Shown one piece after another: positions 35,501 to 48,700 of a stretch of DNA of 64,000 nt. The notes beneath the pieces were generated by a model. The model saw only the letters and a program-made list of their open reading frames with translations. It did no database searches and was not told the origin of the DNA. Numbering within the stretch: position 1 is the first letter of the stretch; every line of letters begins with the position of its first letter. Position numbers and translations under genes: made by a program. This DNA is from Dipteris shenzhenensis (Eukaryota; Polypodiophyta; Polypodiopsida; Gleicheniales): assembly GCA_047967505.1 (NCBI GenBank), contig CM106540.1. The stretch is one strand, 5' to 3'.

Positions 35501-38500
35501 ATGGTTTTCAATCTTATGAGTGAGTATCATGAGATCGAAACTCCACTATGTTGCATTTTTAGAGGATGAGTTTGGGAATGTTCTTGGATTCATGTAGGTA
35601 TATGCTTCTGCCATATTAGCGGACATGCAAATTTCACCTTGTGAAGTTTTCGTCCAAGTTTTGGCCTGCTAGTATTGTGATGATTATTTCTATCTTAAAT
35701 GGTGCATTGCCCTATCAGCTACATTTAGATTTAGATGCTCGTTTGGGAGAGACTAAAATGAAATCCTTTGGACTTCACAAGTAGTTGTAGCTTGAATGAA
35801 GAGATTTGGACTACTTTTTGATTAGCCCTTCGCCTTTAGTGCTAGCCTTGGTCATGCCTAAGTTTGCCCTTCACCTCCGGAGTGCCGACAGAAACTCAGT
35901 ACTAGGACTTTGTATAAATGGATGCTCAAGTATGTGTGGGTGTGTGGATTTGTATGTGTGAGGGCATACTTTTATACTATGGTCTACACCAACTATTGGG
36001 AGCTGATGACATCACCCGAAATGTCATAGTAGGTAGTCCCTACTATGCGTGATGGAGTTTATGGTTTTCAATCTTATGAGTGACTATCGTGAGATTTAAA
36101 CTGCACTATGTTGCGTTTTTAGAGGATGACTTTGGGAATGTGCTTCAATTCATTTAGGTATATGCTTCTGCCGTATTAGTGGACATGCAAACTTCACCTT
36201 GTGAAGTTTTTATTTAAGTTGTGGCATGCTGATATTGTGATAATTATTTCTATCTTAAATGGTGCATCACCCTATAAATGGATGCCCAAGTATGTGTGGG
36301 TGTGTGGATTTGTATGTGTGAGGGCAAACTTTTATACTATGGTCTACACCAACTATTGGGAGCTGATGACATCACTGGGGATGTCATAGTAGGTAGTCCC
36401 TGCTATGCATGATGGAGTTTATGGTTTTCAATCTTATGTTTGATTAGCCTTCTCCTTTAGTGCTAGCCTTTGTCATGGCTGAGTTTGTCCACCTCCGGAG
36501 CACCGACAGAAACTCAGTCTGAAGACTTTGTAAAAATGGATGCTAAAGTATGTGTGGGTGTGTGGATTTATATGTGTGAGGGCATACTTTTATACTATGG
36601 TCTACACCCACTGTTGGGCCTTGATGAATCACTGAGGATGTCATAGTAGCTAGTCCCTGCTATGCGTGATGGAGTTCATGGTTTTCAATCTTATGAGTGA
36701 CTATTGTGACATCGAAACTACACTATGTTGTGTTTTTAGAGGATGAGTTTGGGAACGTTCTAGGATTCATTTAGGTCTATGCTTGTGCTGCATTAGCGGA
36801 CATGCAAATTTCACCTCGTGATGTTTTCATCCAAGTTGCAGCCTACCGCTATTACGATGATTATTTCTATCGTATATGGTACATTGCCCTATTTGCTAGA
36901 TTTAGATTTAGATGCTCATTTGAGAGAGACTAAAATAAAATCGTTTAGAGTTCACAAGCAGTTGTAGCTTGAATGAAGAGATTTGGACTATTTTTGATTA
37001 GCCTTCTCCTTTAGTGCTACCTTCGTCATGGCTGAGTTTGCCCTTCACCTCTGGAGTGCTGATAGAAACTCTATACAAAGACTTTGCATAAATGCATGGT
37101 CAAGTAAGTGTGGGTGTGTGCATCTGTATGTATGAGAGCATACTTTTATACTATAGTCTACACCCACTGTTGGGCATTATAGTAGCTAGTCCTTGCTATG
37201 CATGATGGAGTTTATGGTTTTCAATCTTATCAGTGACTATCGTGAGATCAAAACTGCACTATGTTGCATTTTTAGAGAATGATTGTGGGAATGTTCTTGG
37301 ATTCTCTATGTATATGCTTCTGCCGTATTAGCGGACATGAAAATTTCACCTTGTGAAGTTTTCATCCATGTTGCGGCCTGCTGGTATTGCGATGATTATT
37401 TCTATTGTAAATGGTATGTTGTCCTATCAGCTAGATTTAGATTTAGATGCTCGTTTGGGAGAGACTAAAATAAAATCGTTTAGACTTCACAAGTAGTTGT
37501 AGCTTGAATGAAGAGATTTGGACTACTTTTTGATTAGCCTTCTCCTTTAGTGCTATCCTTTGTCATGGTTGAGTTTGCCCTTTACCTCCAGAGTGTCGAC
37601 AGAAACTCAATACGAAGACTTTGTATAAATGGATGCTCAAGTATGTGTGGGTGTGTGGATTTGTATGTGTGAGAGCAAACGTTTATACTATGGTCTACAT
37701 CCAATGTTGGGTGCCGATGACATCAGTGGGGATGTCATAGTAGCTAGTCCCTGCTATGCCCGATGGATTTTTTGGTTTTCAATCTTACAACTGACTATCG
37801 TGAGATTGAAACTACACGATGTTGCACTTTTAGAGGATGAGTTTGGGAATGTTCTTGGATTCATCTAGGTATATGCTTCTGCCATATTAACGGACATGCA
37901 AATTTCACCTTGTGAAGTTTTCATCCAAGTTGCAGCCTGCTGGTATTGCGATGATTATTTCTATCTTACATGGTACGTTGCCGTGTCAGCTAGATTTAGA
38001 TTTAGATGCTCATTTGGGAGAGACTAAAATGAAATCGTTGAGATTTCACAAGTACTTGTAGCTTGAATCAAGAGATTTGGATTACTTTGTGATTAGTCTT
38101 CTTCTTGAGTGCTAGCCTTCATCATGGCTCAATTTGCCCTTCACCTCTGGAGTGCCGACACAAAATCAGTACGAAGACTTTGTATAAATGGCTGCTCAAG
38201 TATGTGTGGGTGTGTGCATTTTTATGTGTGAGAGCATACTTTTATATTATGGTCTACACGCACTGTTAGGTGCTAATGACATCACTGGGATGTCATAGTA
38301 GCTAGTCCTTGCTATGTGTGATGGAGTTTATGGTTTTTAATCTTATGAGTGACTATCATGAGATCGAAACTGCACTATGTTGGATTTTTAGACGATGAGT
38401 TTGGGAATGTTCCTGGATTCATCTACATATATGCTTCTGTCATGCAAATTTCACCTTGTGAAGTTATTGTTCAACTTGTAGCCTGCTGGTACTGCCATGC

Positions 38501-39216
38501 ATTGCCCTATCAGCTAGATTTAGATTTAGATGCTCGTTTGGGAGAGACTAAAATAAAATCATTTAGACTTCACAAGTAGTTGTAGCTTGAATGAAGAGAT
38601 TTGGACTACTTTTTGATTAGCCTTCTCCTTTAGTGGTAGCCCTCATCATGGCTCACTTTGCCCTTCATCTGGAGTGCCGAAAGAAACTCAGCACGAATAC
38701 TTTCTATAAATGGATGCTCAAGTGAGGCTCAAGTATGTGTGGGTGTGTGCATTTGTATGTGTGAGAGCATACCCATTGTTGGGCACTGATTACATCACTA
38801 GGGATGTCATAGTAGCTCGTCCCTGCTATGCATGATGGAGTTTATGGTTTTCAATCTTATGAGTGACTATCATGAGATCAGAACTACACTATAATGCCCT
38901 TTTAAAGCATGAGTTTGGGAATGTTCTTGGATTCATCCAGATATATCCTTCTGCCGTATAAGCGAACATGCAAATTTCACCTTGTGAAGTTTTCGTCCAA
39001 GTTGCAACCTGCTGGTACTGATATGATTATTTCTATCTTAAATGGTGCCTTGCTCTACCAAAACCTAGATTTAGATTTAGATGCTCATTTGGGAGATACT
39101 AAGATGAAATCGTTTACACTTCACAAGAAGTTGCAGCTTGAATGAAGAGATTTGGACTACTTTTTGATTAGCCTTCTCCTTTAGTGCTAGCCTTCGTCAT
39201 GGCTCAGTTTGCCCAT
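32560..39216 (-). repeat. Satellite array segment F, promoter strand -
   Basis: About 12 monomers. Private lesions mirror those of the left arm: AAGTGAGGCTCAAG at 38712-38735 (left 6011-6034), TGCCATGCATTGCCC at ~38493 (left ~6250), GTCTATGCTTGTGCTGC at ~36774 (left ~7800), and GGGAGCTGATGACATCAC near 36000 and 36360 (left ~9830 and ~8705). The left end abuts the copia-1 3' LTR. Confidence 0.95.
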
Positions 39217-40486
39217 GGCCTCAGGTATCCGAAGCACTTGCTCGGCTATCTTGTGTGAAGTTAGCCATGACTTCACAATCATACGTGACTCTCTTTGAAT
39301 CGATGCGTTCTACGTGAAAATGTCGTCCATATGACCACAATGCACTGTACTTTTTGTACTGTAAAAGAGCATCATTAAAACAATGAAGATGCATCTATTT
39401 TATAGTCTATATTGCCACAAATAATTACTTAATTACATCAAGAGGTAAGAGACTTACATGCACCATTTATCCAGATGATAACTGTCGCTCGCACTCGTTT
39501 ATTGTCTCTCCATCATGTTCGGCTTTATGTAGAGCTAGTTGTAGCCAATCAAGTGACATGTGAGTGGGGAGAAGAGCCAAATCCTATGGATATGGTTGCG
39601 ATCGCCTGTACATTACTCTAAATCTCATCCTTGCATTTATTCTTTCTGCTTTGGCCACTTCATATTTCTCAATCCACCTCTGCACCTCAGGGCTATTGAG
39701 GATACAAAACTTATTGAATTTCTCCATTTGCTCTTCGCTCATCTTTTTTTTAATCCCTTTTCCTTGGGGAACCTCGCCAACGATGCGATCATCATTCTTG
39801 TTATGCCAAGCTTGCGGCATATCGAGATCCGTGGATACAAGAAACTCTATGATATATACTAATCTCTTGCACAAGCCATCCCTCTGCCATGCTTGCTTTT
39901 GGTCTTGCTCTTTGTCTTACAAATCCCTTCAAATTTTTCATAAACCACTCAAGAAAAAACATCCGTCGACTGTGAATGGTACCTGCAATAGCCACGTCAT
40001 CAACTATGTGCACAAGCAAGTGGACTTGAGTTGTCATAATGCTCGAGGGAAAGTGCTTCTCAAGCAAGCATATGGCTTCGATGGATTCCACCCTAGCCTT
40101 CTTGATGCTAGATATGGAGATCTCTTTTTGAGATATCCACCTATTTCACATGTCCATGTAAGATATTTTCATAATCAGTCTACACATTAATCAGCTTAAA
40201 TTGAAGAAAATGTAATCAATGCAATTTGATAGTAAGCATACCTCACAATACCAGAGATCTTGATATAGCAGTTCTAAGATCTTCTTGTAAGCACCCTTTT
40301 ATTGTAATTGGGAGGATGAACTGTCAAAGCAACAAAGAAGTCATGTCAAGAATATAACATAATCATAATTATGCTAATCCATCATGATTATCGGTACACT
40401 TGCAATGATAAGAAAGTGTCTCAAGACCTTTACCGGTATTCGCTCACCCGCAAGTCATCTCTATATCGTTGTTCCCCATACTTTGG
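39217..40486 (-). pseudogene. CACTA TNP2-like transposase fragment II (inverted twin of fragment I)
   Basis: Same content and same two breakpoints as 4241-5510, on the opposite strand. The DUF4218-like exon (40091 to 39801: TQVHLLVHIVDD, MKNLKGFVRQRARP, SMAEGWLVQEI) is followed by the charged linker (39874 to 39584: MSEEQMEKFNKFC, NSPEVQRWIEKYE) and the HMDDIF/QRESR exon region near 39380-39240, which here has no clean long frame. The stretch 40400-40484 matches the catalytic-region core. It joins satellite at CCCCATACTTTGG|ATTATTTC, the mirror of 4241. Both fragments descend from one insertion event copied by the inverted duplication. Confidence 0.88.
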
Positions 40487-43289
40487 ATTATTTCTATCTT
40501 AAATGGTATGTTGCCCTACCAAGAGCTAGATTTAGATTTAGATGCTCATTTGGGAGAGACTAAAATGTAATCGTTTAGACTTCACACGCAGTTGTAGCTT
40601 GAATGAAGCAATTTCGACTACTTTTTGAATAGCCTTCTTCTTTAGTGCTAGCCTTTGTCATGGCTCAGTTTGCCCTTCACCTTCGGAGTGCCAACAGAAA
40701 CTCAGTACGAAAACTTTGTATAAATGGATGCTCAAGTATGTGTGTGTGTGTGGATTTGCATGTGTGAGGGCATACTTTTATACTATGGTCTATGCCCACT
40801 ATTCAGTGTAATGATGTCACTCGGGATGTCATAGTAGCTAGTCCCTACTATGTGTGATGGAGTTTATGGTTTTCAATGGAGTGACTGTCGTGAGATCAAA
40901 ACTGCAGTATGTTGAGTTTTTAGAGGATGAGTCTGGGAATGTTCTTGGATTCATCTAGGTATATGCTTCTGCCATATAAGCCGACATGAAATTTCACCTT
41001 GTGAAGTTTTTGTCCAAGTTGTGGCCTGCTAGTTTGTGATGATTATTTCTATCTTAAATGGTGTGTTGCCCTACGAACAGTTAGATTTAGATTTAGATGC
41101 TCGTTTGGGAGAGACTAAAATGTAATAGTTTAGACTTCACAAGCAGTTGTAGCTTGAATAAAGAGATTTCGACTACTTTTTGAGTAGCCTTCTCCTTTAC
41201 TACTAGCCTTCGTCATGGCTCAGTTTGCCCTTTACCTCTAGAGTGCCAACAAGAACTCAGTATGAAGACTTTGTATAAATGGATGCTCCAGTATGTGTGG
41301 GTGTGTGGATTTCCATGTGTGAGGGCATACTTTTATACTATGGTCCTTGCCCACCACTATTGAGCGTTGATGATGTCATGTAGGATGTCATAGTAGCTAG
41401 TCCCTGCTATGTGTGATGGAGTTTATGGTTTTCAATCTTATGAGTGACTATCATGAGATCGAAACTGCACTATGTTGGATTCTTAGAGGATGAGTTTCAA
41501 AATGTTATTAGACTCATCTAGGTATATGCTTCTGCCATATAAGCAAACATGCAAATTTCACCTTGTGATGTTTTTGTCCAAGTTGCGGCCTACTAGTATT
41601 GGGATGATTATTTCTATCTTAAATGGTGTGTTGCCCTATCAACATCAAGATTTAGATTTAGATGATCATTTGGGAGAGACTAAAATGAAATCCTTTAGAC
41701 TTCACAAGCAGTTGTAGTTTGAATGAAGAGATTTGGACTACTTTTTGATTAGTCTTCTCCTTTAGTGCTAGCCTTCGTCATGGCTCGGTTTACCCTTCAC
41801 CTTCGGAGTGCCAACAGAAACTCAGTACGAAGACTTTGTATAAATGGATGCTCAAGTATGTGTGGGTGTGTGCATTTTATGTGTGAGAGCATACTTTTTT
41901 ACTATGGTCTACACCAACTGTTGGGCACCGATGACATCAGTAGGGATGTCATAGTAAGCTAGTCCTTGCTATGCGTGATGTAGTTTATGGTTTTCAATCT
42001 TATGAGTGACTATCATGAGATCGAAACTGTACTATGTTGAGTTTTTAGAGGATGAGTTTGTGAATGTTCTTGGATTCATCTAGGTATATGCTTCTGCCGT
42101 ATTAGCGGACATGCAAATTTCACCTTGTGAGGTTTTCATCCAACTTGCAACCTACTGGTATTGTGATGATTATTTCTATCTTAAACGGTGCATTGCCCTA
42201 TCAGGTAGATTTAGATTTAGATGCTCGTTTGGAAGGGGCTAAAATGAAATCGTTTAGACTTCACAAGCAGTTGTAGCTTAAATGGAGAGATTTGGACTAC
42301 TTTCTTGTTAGCCTTCTACTTTAGCGCTAGCCTTTGTCATGGCTCAGTTTGCCCTTCACCTCCAGAGTGCCAATAGAAACTCAGTACGATGACTTTGTAT
42401 AAATGGATGCTCAAGTATGTGTGGGTTTGTGCATTTGTATGTGTGAGAGCATACTTTTATACTATGGTCTACACCCACTATTGGGCACTAAGATGACATC
42501 AGTGGGGATGTCATAGTAGCTAGTCATTGATATGCATGATGGAGTTTATGGTTTTCAATCTTATGAGTGACTATTGTGAGATCAAAACTGCACTATGTCG
42601 CATTTTAGAACATGAGTTTGGGAATGTCCTTGGATTCATCTAGCTATATGCTTCTGTTGTATAAGCAGACTATCGTTAGATCGAAACTGCACTATGTTGC
42701 ATTTTTAGAGGATGAATTTGGGAATGTTTTTGGATTCACATAGGTATATGCTTCTGCCGTATTAGTGGACATGCAAATTTCACCTTGTGAAGTTTTCCTC
42801 GAAGCTGCGACCAGTTAGTATTGCAATGATTATTTCTATCTTAAATGGTGCGTTTCCCTTTTTAGATGCTCGTTTGGACTTCAAAAGTAGTTGTAGCTTG
42901 GATGAATAGATTTGGACTACTTTTTGATTAGCCATCTCCTTTAGTACTAGCCTTCGTCATGGCTCATTTTGCCCTTCACCTCCAGAGTGCCGATAGAAAC
43001 TCAATATGAAGACTTGTTATAAATGGATGCTCAAGTATGTGTGGGTGTGTGCATATTTGTATGTGTGAGAGCATACTTTTATACTATGGTCTACACCCAT
43101 TGTTGGGTGCTAAGATGACATCACTGGGGATGTCATAGGAGCTAGTCCATGCTATGTATGATGGAGTTTATGGTTTTCAATCTTATGAGTGACTATCATG
43201 AGATCGAAAATGCACTATTTTGGGTTTTTAGAGGATGAGTTTGGCAATGTTCTTGGATTCGTTTAAGTATATGCTTCTCCCATATTAGG

Positions 43290-45665
43290 GGACATGCAAA
43301 TTTCACCTTGTGAAGTTTTCATCCAAGTTGCGGCCTGCTGGTATTGCGATGATTATGCTGGTATTACGATGATGATTTCTATCATAAGTTGTGCATTGCC
43401 CTACCAACAGCTAGATTTAGATTTAGATGTTGGTTTGGAAGAGATGAAAATGAAATTGTTTAGACTTCACAAGCAATTGTAGCTTGAATGAAGAGATTTG
43501 GACTACTTTTTTATCAGCCTTGTCCTTTAATGCTAGCCTTTGTCATGGCTCAGTTTGCTCTTCACCTCTGGAGTGCCGGCAGAAACTCAGTACGAAGACT
43601 TTGTATGAATGGATGCTCAAGTATGTGTGGGTTTGTGGATTTGCATGTGTGAGAGCATACTTTTATACTATGGTCTACACCCATAATTAGGTGCTGATGA
43701 TGTCACTGGGTATGTCATAGTAGCTAGTCCTTGCTATGCATGATGGAGTTTATGGTTTTCAATCTTATGAGTGACTATCATGAGATTGAAACTGCACTAT
43801 GTTGCATTTTTAGAGGATGTTTGGGAATGTTCTTGGATTCATCTACGTATATGCTTTTGCCATATTAGCAGACATGCAAATTTCACCTTGGGATGGTTTC
43901 ATCCAAGTTGTGGCCTACTGGTATTGTGATGATTAATTCTATCTTAAATCGTGCGTTTCCCTATCAATAGCTAAATTTACATTTAGATAATCATTTGGGA
44001 GAGACTAGAATGAAAATGTTTAGACTTCACAAGTAGTTGTAGCTTGAATGAAGAGATTTGAACTACCCTTTGATTAGCCTTCTCCTTTAGTGCTAGCCTT
44101 TGTCATGGCTCACTTTGCCCTTCCCCATTGAGTGCCAATAGAAACTCAGTACAAAGACTTTGTATAAATGGATGCTCAAGTATGTGTGGGTGTGTGGATT
44201 TGTATGTGTGAGTGCATACTTTTATACTATGGTCTAGACCCACTGTTGGGTGCTGAGATCGAAACTACACTATGTTGCATTTTTAGAGTATGAGTTTGGG
44301 AATGTTCTTGGATTCATCTAGGTATATGCTTCTACCATATTAGCGGACATGAAAACTTCACCTTGTGAAGTTTTCATCCAAGATGCGGCCTACTAGTATT
44401 GCAATGAATATTTCTATCTTAAATGGTGGATTGCCCAATGAGCTAGATTTAGAATTTACATGCTCATTTGGGAGAGACTAAAATGAAATCGTTTAGTCTT
44501 CAAAAGCAGTTGTAGCTTGAATGAAGAGATTTGGACTACTTTTTGATTAGCCTTCTTCTTTAGTGCTAGCCTTCGTCATGGATTAGTTTCCCCTTCACCT
44601 CTGAAGTGCCAACAAAAACTCAGTACAAAGACTTTGTATAAATGGATGCTAAAGTATGTGTGGGTGTGTGCATTTGTATGTGTGAGAGCATACTTTTATA
44701 CTATGGTCTACATGCACTATTGGGTGCTGATGATGTCACTGCAAATTTCACCTTGTGAAGTTTTCATCCAAGTTGCGGCATGCTGGTACTGCGATGATTA
44801 TTTCTATCATAAGTTGTGCATTGCCCTACCAACAGCTAGATTTAGATTTAGATGCTCGTTTGGGAGAGACTAAAATGAAATTATTTAGACTTCACAAGCA
44901 ATTGTAGATTGAATGAAGAGATTTGGACTACTTTTGATCAGCCTTGTCCTTTAATGCTAGCCTTTGTCATGGCTCAGTTTGCTCTTCACCTCCAGAAACT
45001 CAATACGAAGACTTTGTATGAATGGATGCCAAGTATGTGTGGGTGTGTGGGTTTGCATGTGTGAGAGCATACTTTTATACTATGGTCTACACCCACAATT
45101 GGGTGTTGATGATGTCACTGGGTATGTCATAGTAGCGAGTCCTTGCTATGCGTGATGGAGTTTATGGTTTTCAATCTTGTGAGTGAGATTATGAGATTGA
45201 AACTGCACTATGTTGTGTTTTTAGAGGATGTTTGGGAATGTTCTTGGATTCATCTAAGTATATGCTTTTGCCATATTAGCGGACATGGAAATTTCACCTT
45301 GTGATGGTTTCATCCAAGTTGTGGCCTACTGGTATTGTGATGATTAATTCTATGTTAAATGGTGCGTTGCCCTATCAATAGCTAGATTTACATTTAGATG
45401 ATCATTTGGGAGAGACTAGAATGAAAATGTTTAGACTTCACAAGTAGTTGTAGCTTGAATGAAGAGTTTCAGACTACCCTTTGATTAGCCTTCTCCGTTA
45501 GTGCTACCTTTGTCATGGCTCAGTTTGCCCTTCACCTCTGGAGTGCCAATAGAAACTCAGTACAAAGACTTTGTATAAATTGATGCTCAAGTATGTGTGG
45601 GTGTGTGGGTTGGTATGTGTGAGGGCATACTTTTATACTATGGTCTAGACCCACTGTTGGGCACT
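43290..45665 (-). repeat. Higher-order duplication, ~1.4-kb unit
   Basis: Monomers from ~43300 to ~44270 are repeated at ~44740 to ~45665. Shared rare features are CATAAGTTGTGCATTGCCCT (43383 and 44807), AATGCTAGCCTTTGTCATGG with TTGCTCTTCACC, and the deletion junction GGGTGCTGAGATCGAAAC / GGGCACTGAGATCGAAAT (44248 and 45659). Period about 1.42 kb. Confidence 0.8.
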
Positions 45666-45799
45666 GAGATCGAAATTACACTATGTTGCATTTTTAGAGA
45701 ATGAGTTTGGGAATGTTCTTGGATACATCTAGGTATATGCTTCTGCCGTATTAGCGGGCATGCAAATTTCACCCTGTGATCTTTTCATCCATGTTGTGG

Positions 45800-48700
45800 C
45801 CTACTAGTATTGCGATGATTATTTATATCTTAAATGGTGCATTGCCCTATCAGGTAGCTTGAGATTTAGATGCTCGTTTGGGGGAGACTAAAATGAAATC
45901 ATTTAGACTTCGCAAGAAGTTGTAGCTTGAATGAAGAGATTTGGACTACCTTTTTATTAAACCCTTCTCCTTTAGTGCTAGCCTTAGTCATGGTTGAGTT
46001 TACCCTTCACCTCCAGAGTGCCAACAAAAATTCAGTACAAAGACTTTGTATAAATGGATGCTCAAGTATGTGTGGATTTGTATGTGTGAGGGCATACTTT
46101 TATACTATGGTCTACATGCACTATTGGGCGCTGATGATGTCACTGCGGATGTCATAGTAGCTTGCCCCTACTATGGGTGATGGATTTTATGGTTTTTAAT
46201 CTTATGAGTGTCTATCGTGAGATCAAAACTACACTATGTTGCATTTTTAGAGGATGAGTTTGGGAATGTTCTTGGATTCATCTAGGTATATGCTTCTGCC
46301 ATATAAGCGAACATGCAAATTTCACCTTGTGAAGTTTTCATCCAAGTTGCGGCCTGCTAGTATTGTGATGATTATTTCTATCTTAAATGGTGCATTGCCC
46401 TATAAACTAGATTTAGATTTAGATGCTCGTTTGGGAGAGACTAAAATGAAATCGTTTAGACTTCACAAGCAGTTGTAGCTTGAATGAGGAGATTTGGACT
46501 ACTTTTTGATTAGCCTTCTCCTCTAGTGCTAGCCTTCATCATGGCTCAGTTTACCCTTCACCTCCGAAGTGCCAATAGAAACTCAGTATAAAGACTTTGT
46601 ATAAATGGATGCTCATGTATGTGTGGGTGTGTGCATTTGTATGTGTGAGAGCATACTTTTATACTATGGTCTACACCCACTATTGGGCACTGAGATGATG
46701 TCGATGGGGATATCATAGTAGCTAGTACCTATTGTGTGTGATGGAGTTTATGGTTTTCAATCTTATGAGTGACTATCATGAGATCAAAACTCCAGTATGT
46801 TGCATTTTTAGAGGATGAGTTTGGGAAGGTTCTTGGATTCATTTAGGTATATATATGCTTCTACCGTATAAGTGGACATGCAAATTTCACCTTGTGATGT
46901 TTTCATCCAAGTTGTGGCATGATGGTATTGCTAGATTTAGATTTAGATGACCATTTGGGAGAGACTCAAATCAAAATGTTTAGACTTCACAAGAAAATGT
47001 AGCTTGAATGAAGAGATTTGGACAATCTTTTGATTAGCCTTCTTCTTTAGTGCTAGCCTTCGTCATTGCCTCAGTTTGCCCTTCACCTCCGGAGTGCCAA
47101 CATAAACTCAATACAAAGACTTTGCATAAATGGATGCTCAAGTATGTGTGGGTGTGTGGATTTGTATGTGTGAGGGCATACTTTTATACTATGGTCTACA
47201 CCCATTGTTGGGCACTGATGTCACTGGGGATGTCATAGTTGCTAGTCCTTGCTATTCGTGATAAAGTTTATGGTTTTCAACCTTATTAGTGACTATCGTT
47301 AGATTGAAACTGCACTATGTTGCATTTTTAGAGGATGAGTTTGGGAATGTTCTTGGATTCATCTCGGTATATGCTTCTGCCATATAAACAGGCATGCAAA
47401 TTTCCCCTTGTGAAGTTTTCATCCAACTTGCAGCCTACTGGCACTGCCATGATTATTTCTATCTTAAATGGTGCATTGCCCTATCAGCTAGATTTAGATT
47501 TAGATTCTTGTTTGGGAGAGACTAAAATGACTTCACAAGAAGTTGTAGCTTGAATGAAGATCTTTGGACTACTTTTTGATTAGCATTCTCCTTTAGTGCT
47601 AGCCTTCGTCTTGGCTCAGTTTTTGCGCTTCACCTCTAGAGTGCCGACAGACACTCAATACAAAGACTTTGTATAAATGGATGCTTAAGTATGTGTGGGT
47701 GTGCACATTTGTATGTGTGAGAGCATACTTTGATACTATGGTCTACACCCACTATTGGGCACTGATGATGTCACTAGTGATGTCATAGTAGCTAGTCCTT
47801 GCTATGTGTGATGGACTTTATGGTTTTCAGGCTTATGAGTGAGTATCGTGAGATCGAAATTGCAGTATGTTTCGTTTTTAGAGGACGAGTTTGGGAATGT
47901 TCTTGGATTCGTCTAGGTATATGGTTCTGCCATATTAGCAGACATGCAAATTTCACCTTGTGAAGTTTTTGTCCAAGTTGCGGCCTCTTAGTATTGCGAT
48001 TATTATTTCTATCTTAAAGGTTTGTTGCTTGATCAGCTAGATTTAGATTTGGATGCTCATTTGGCAGAGACTAAAATGAAATCATTTAGTCTTCACAAGT
48101 AGTAGCTTGAATGAAGACATTTGGACTACTTTTTGATTAGACTTCATCATGGCTGAGTTTGCCCTTCACCTCCGAAGTGTCGACAGAAACTCAATACGAA
48201 GACTTTCTATAAATGGATGCTCAAGTATGTGTGGGTGTGTACGATGATTATTTCTATCTTAAATGGTGCGTTTCCCTACCAACATCTAGATTTAGATTTA
48301 GATGCTCATTTGGCAGTGACTAAAATGAAATCGTTTAGACTTCACAGGCAGTTGTAGCTTGAATGAAGAGATTTGGACTACTTTTTGATAAGCCTTCTCC
48401 TTTAGTGCTAGCCTTCATCATGGCTGAGTTTGCCCTTCCCCTTTAGAGTGTTGAGAGAGACTCGGTACGAAGACTTTGTATAAATTGATGCTCAAGTATG
48501 TGTGGGTGTGTGGATTTGTACGTGTGAGGTTATACTTTTATACTATGGTCTACACCCACTGTTGGGTGCTGATGACATCACTCGGGATGTCATAGTAGCT
48601 AGTTCCTACTATGCGTGATGGAGTTTATGGTTTTCAATCTTATGAGTGACTATCGTGAGATCGAAACTGTACAATGTCGCGTTTTTAGAGGATGAGTTTG

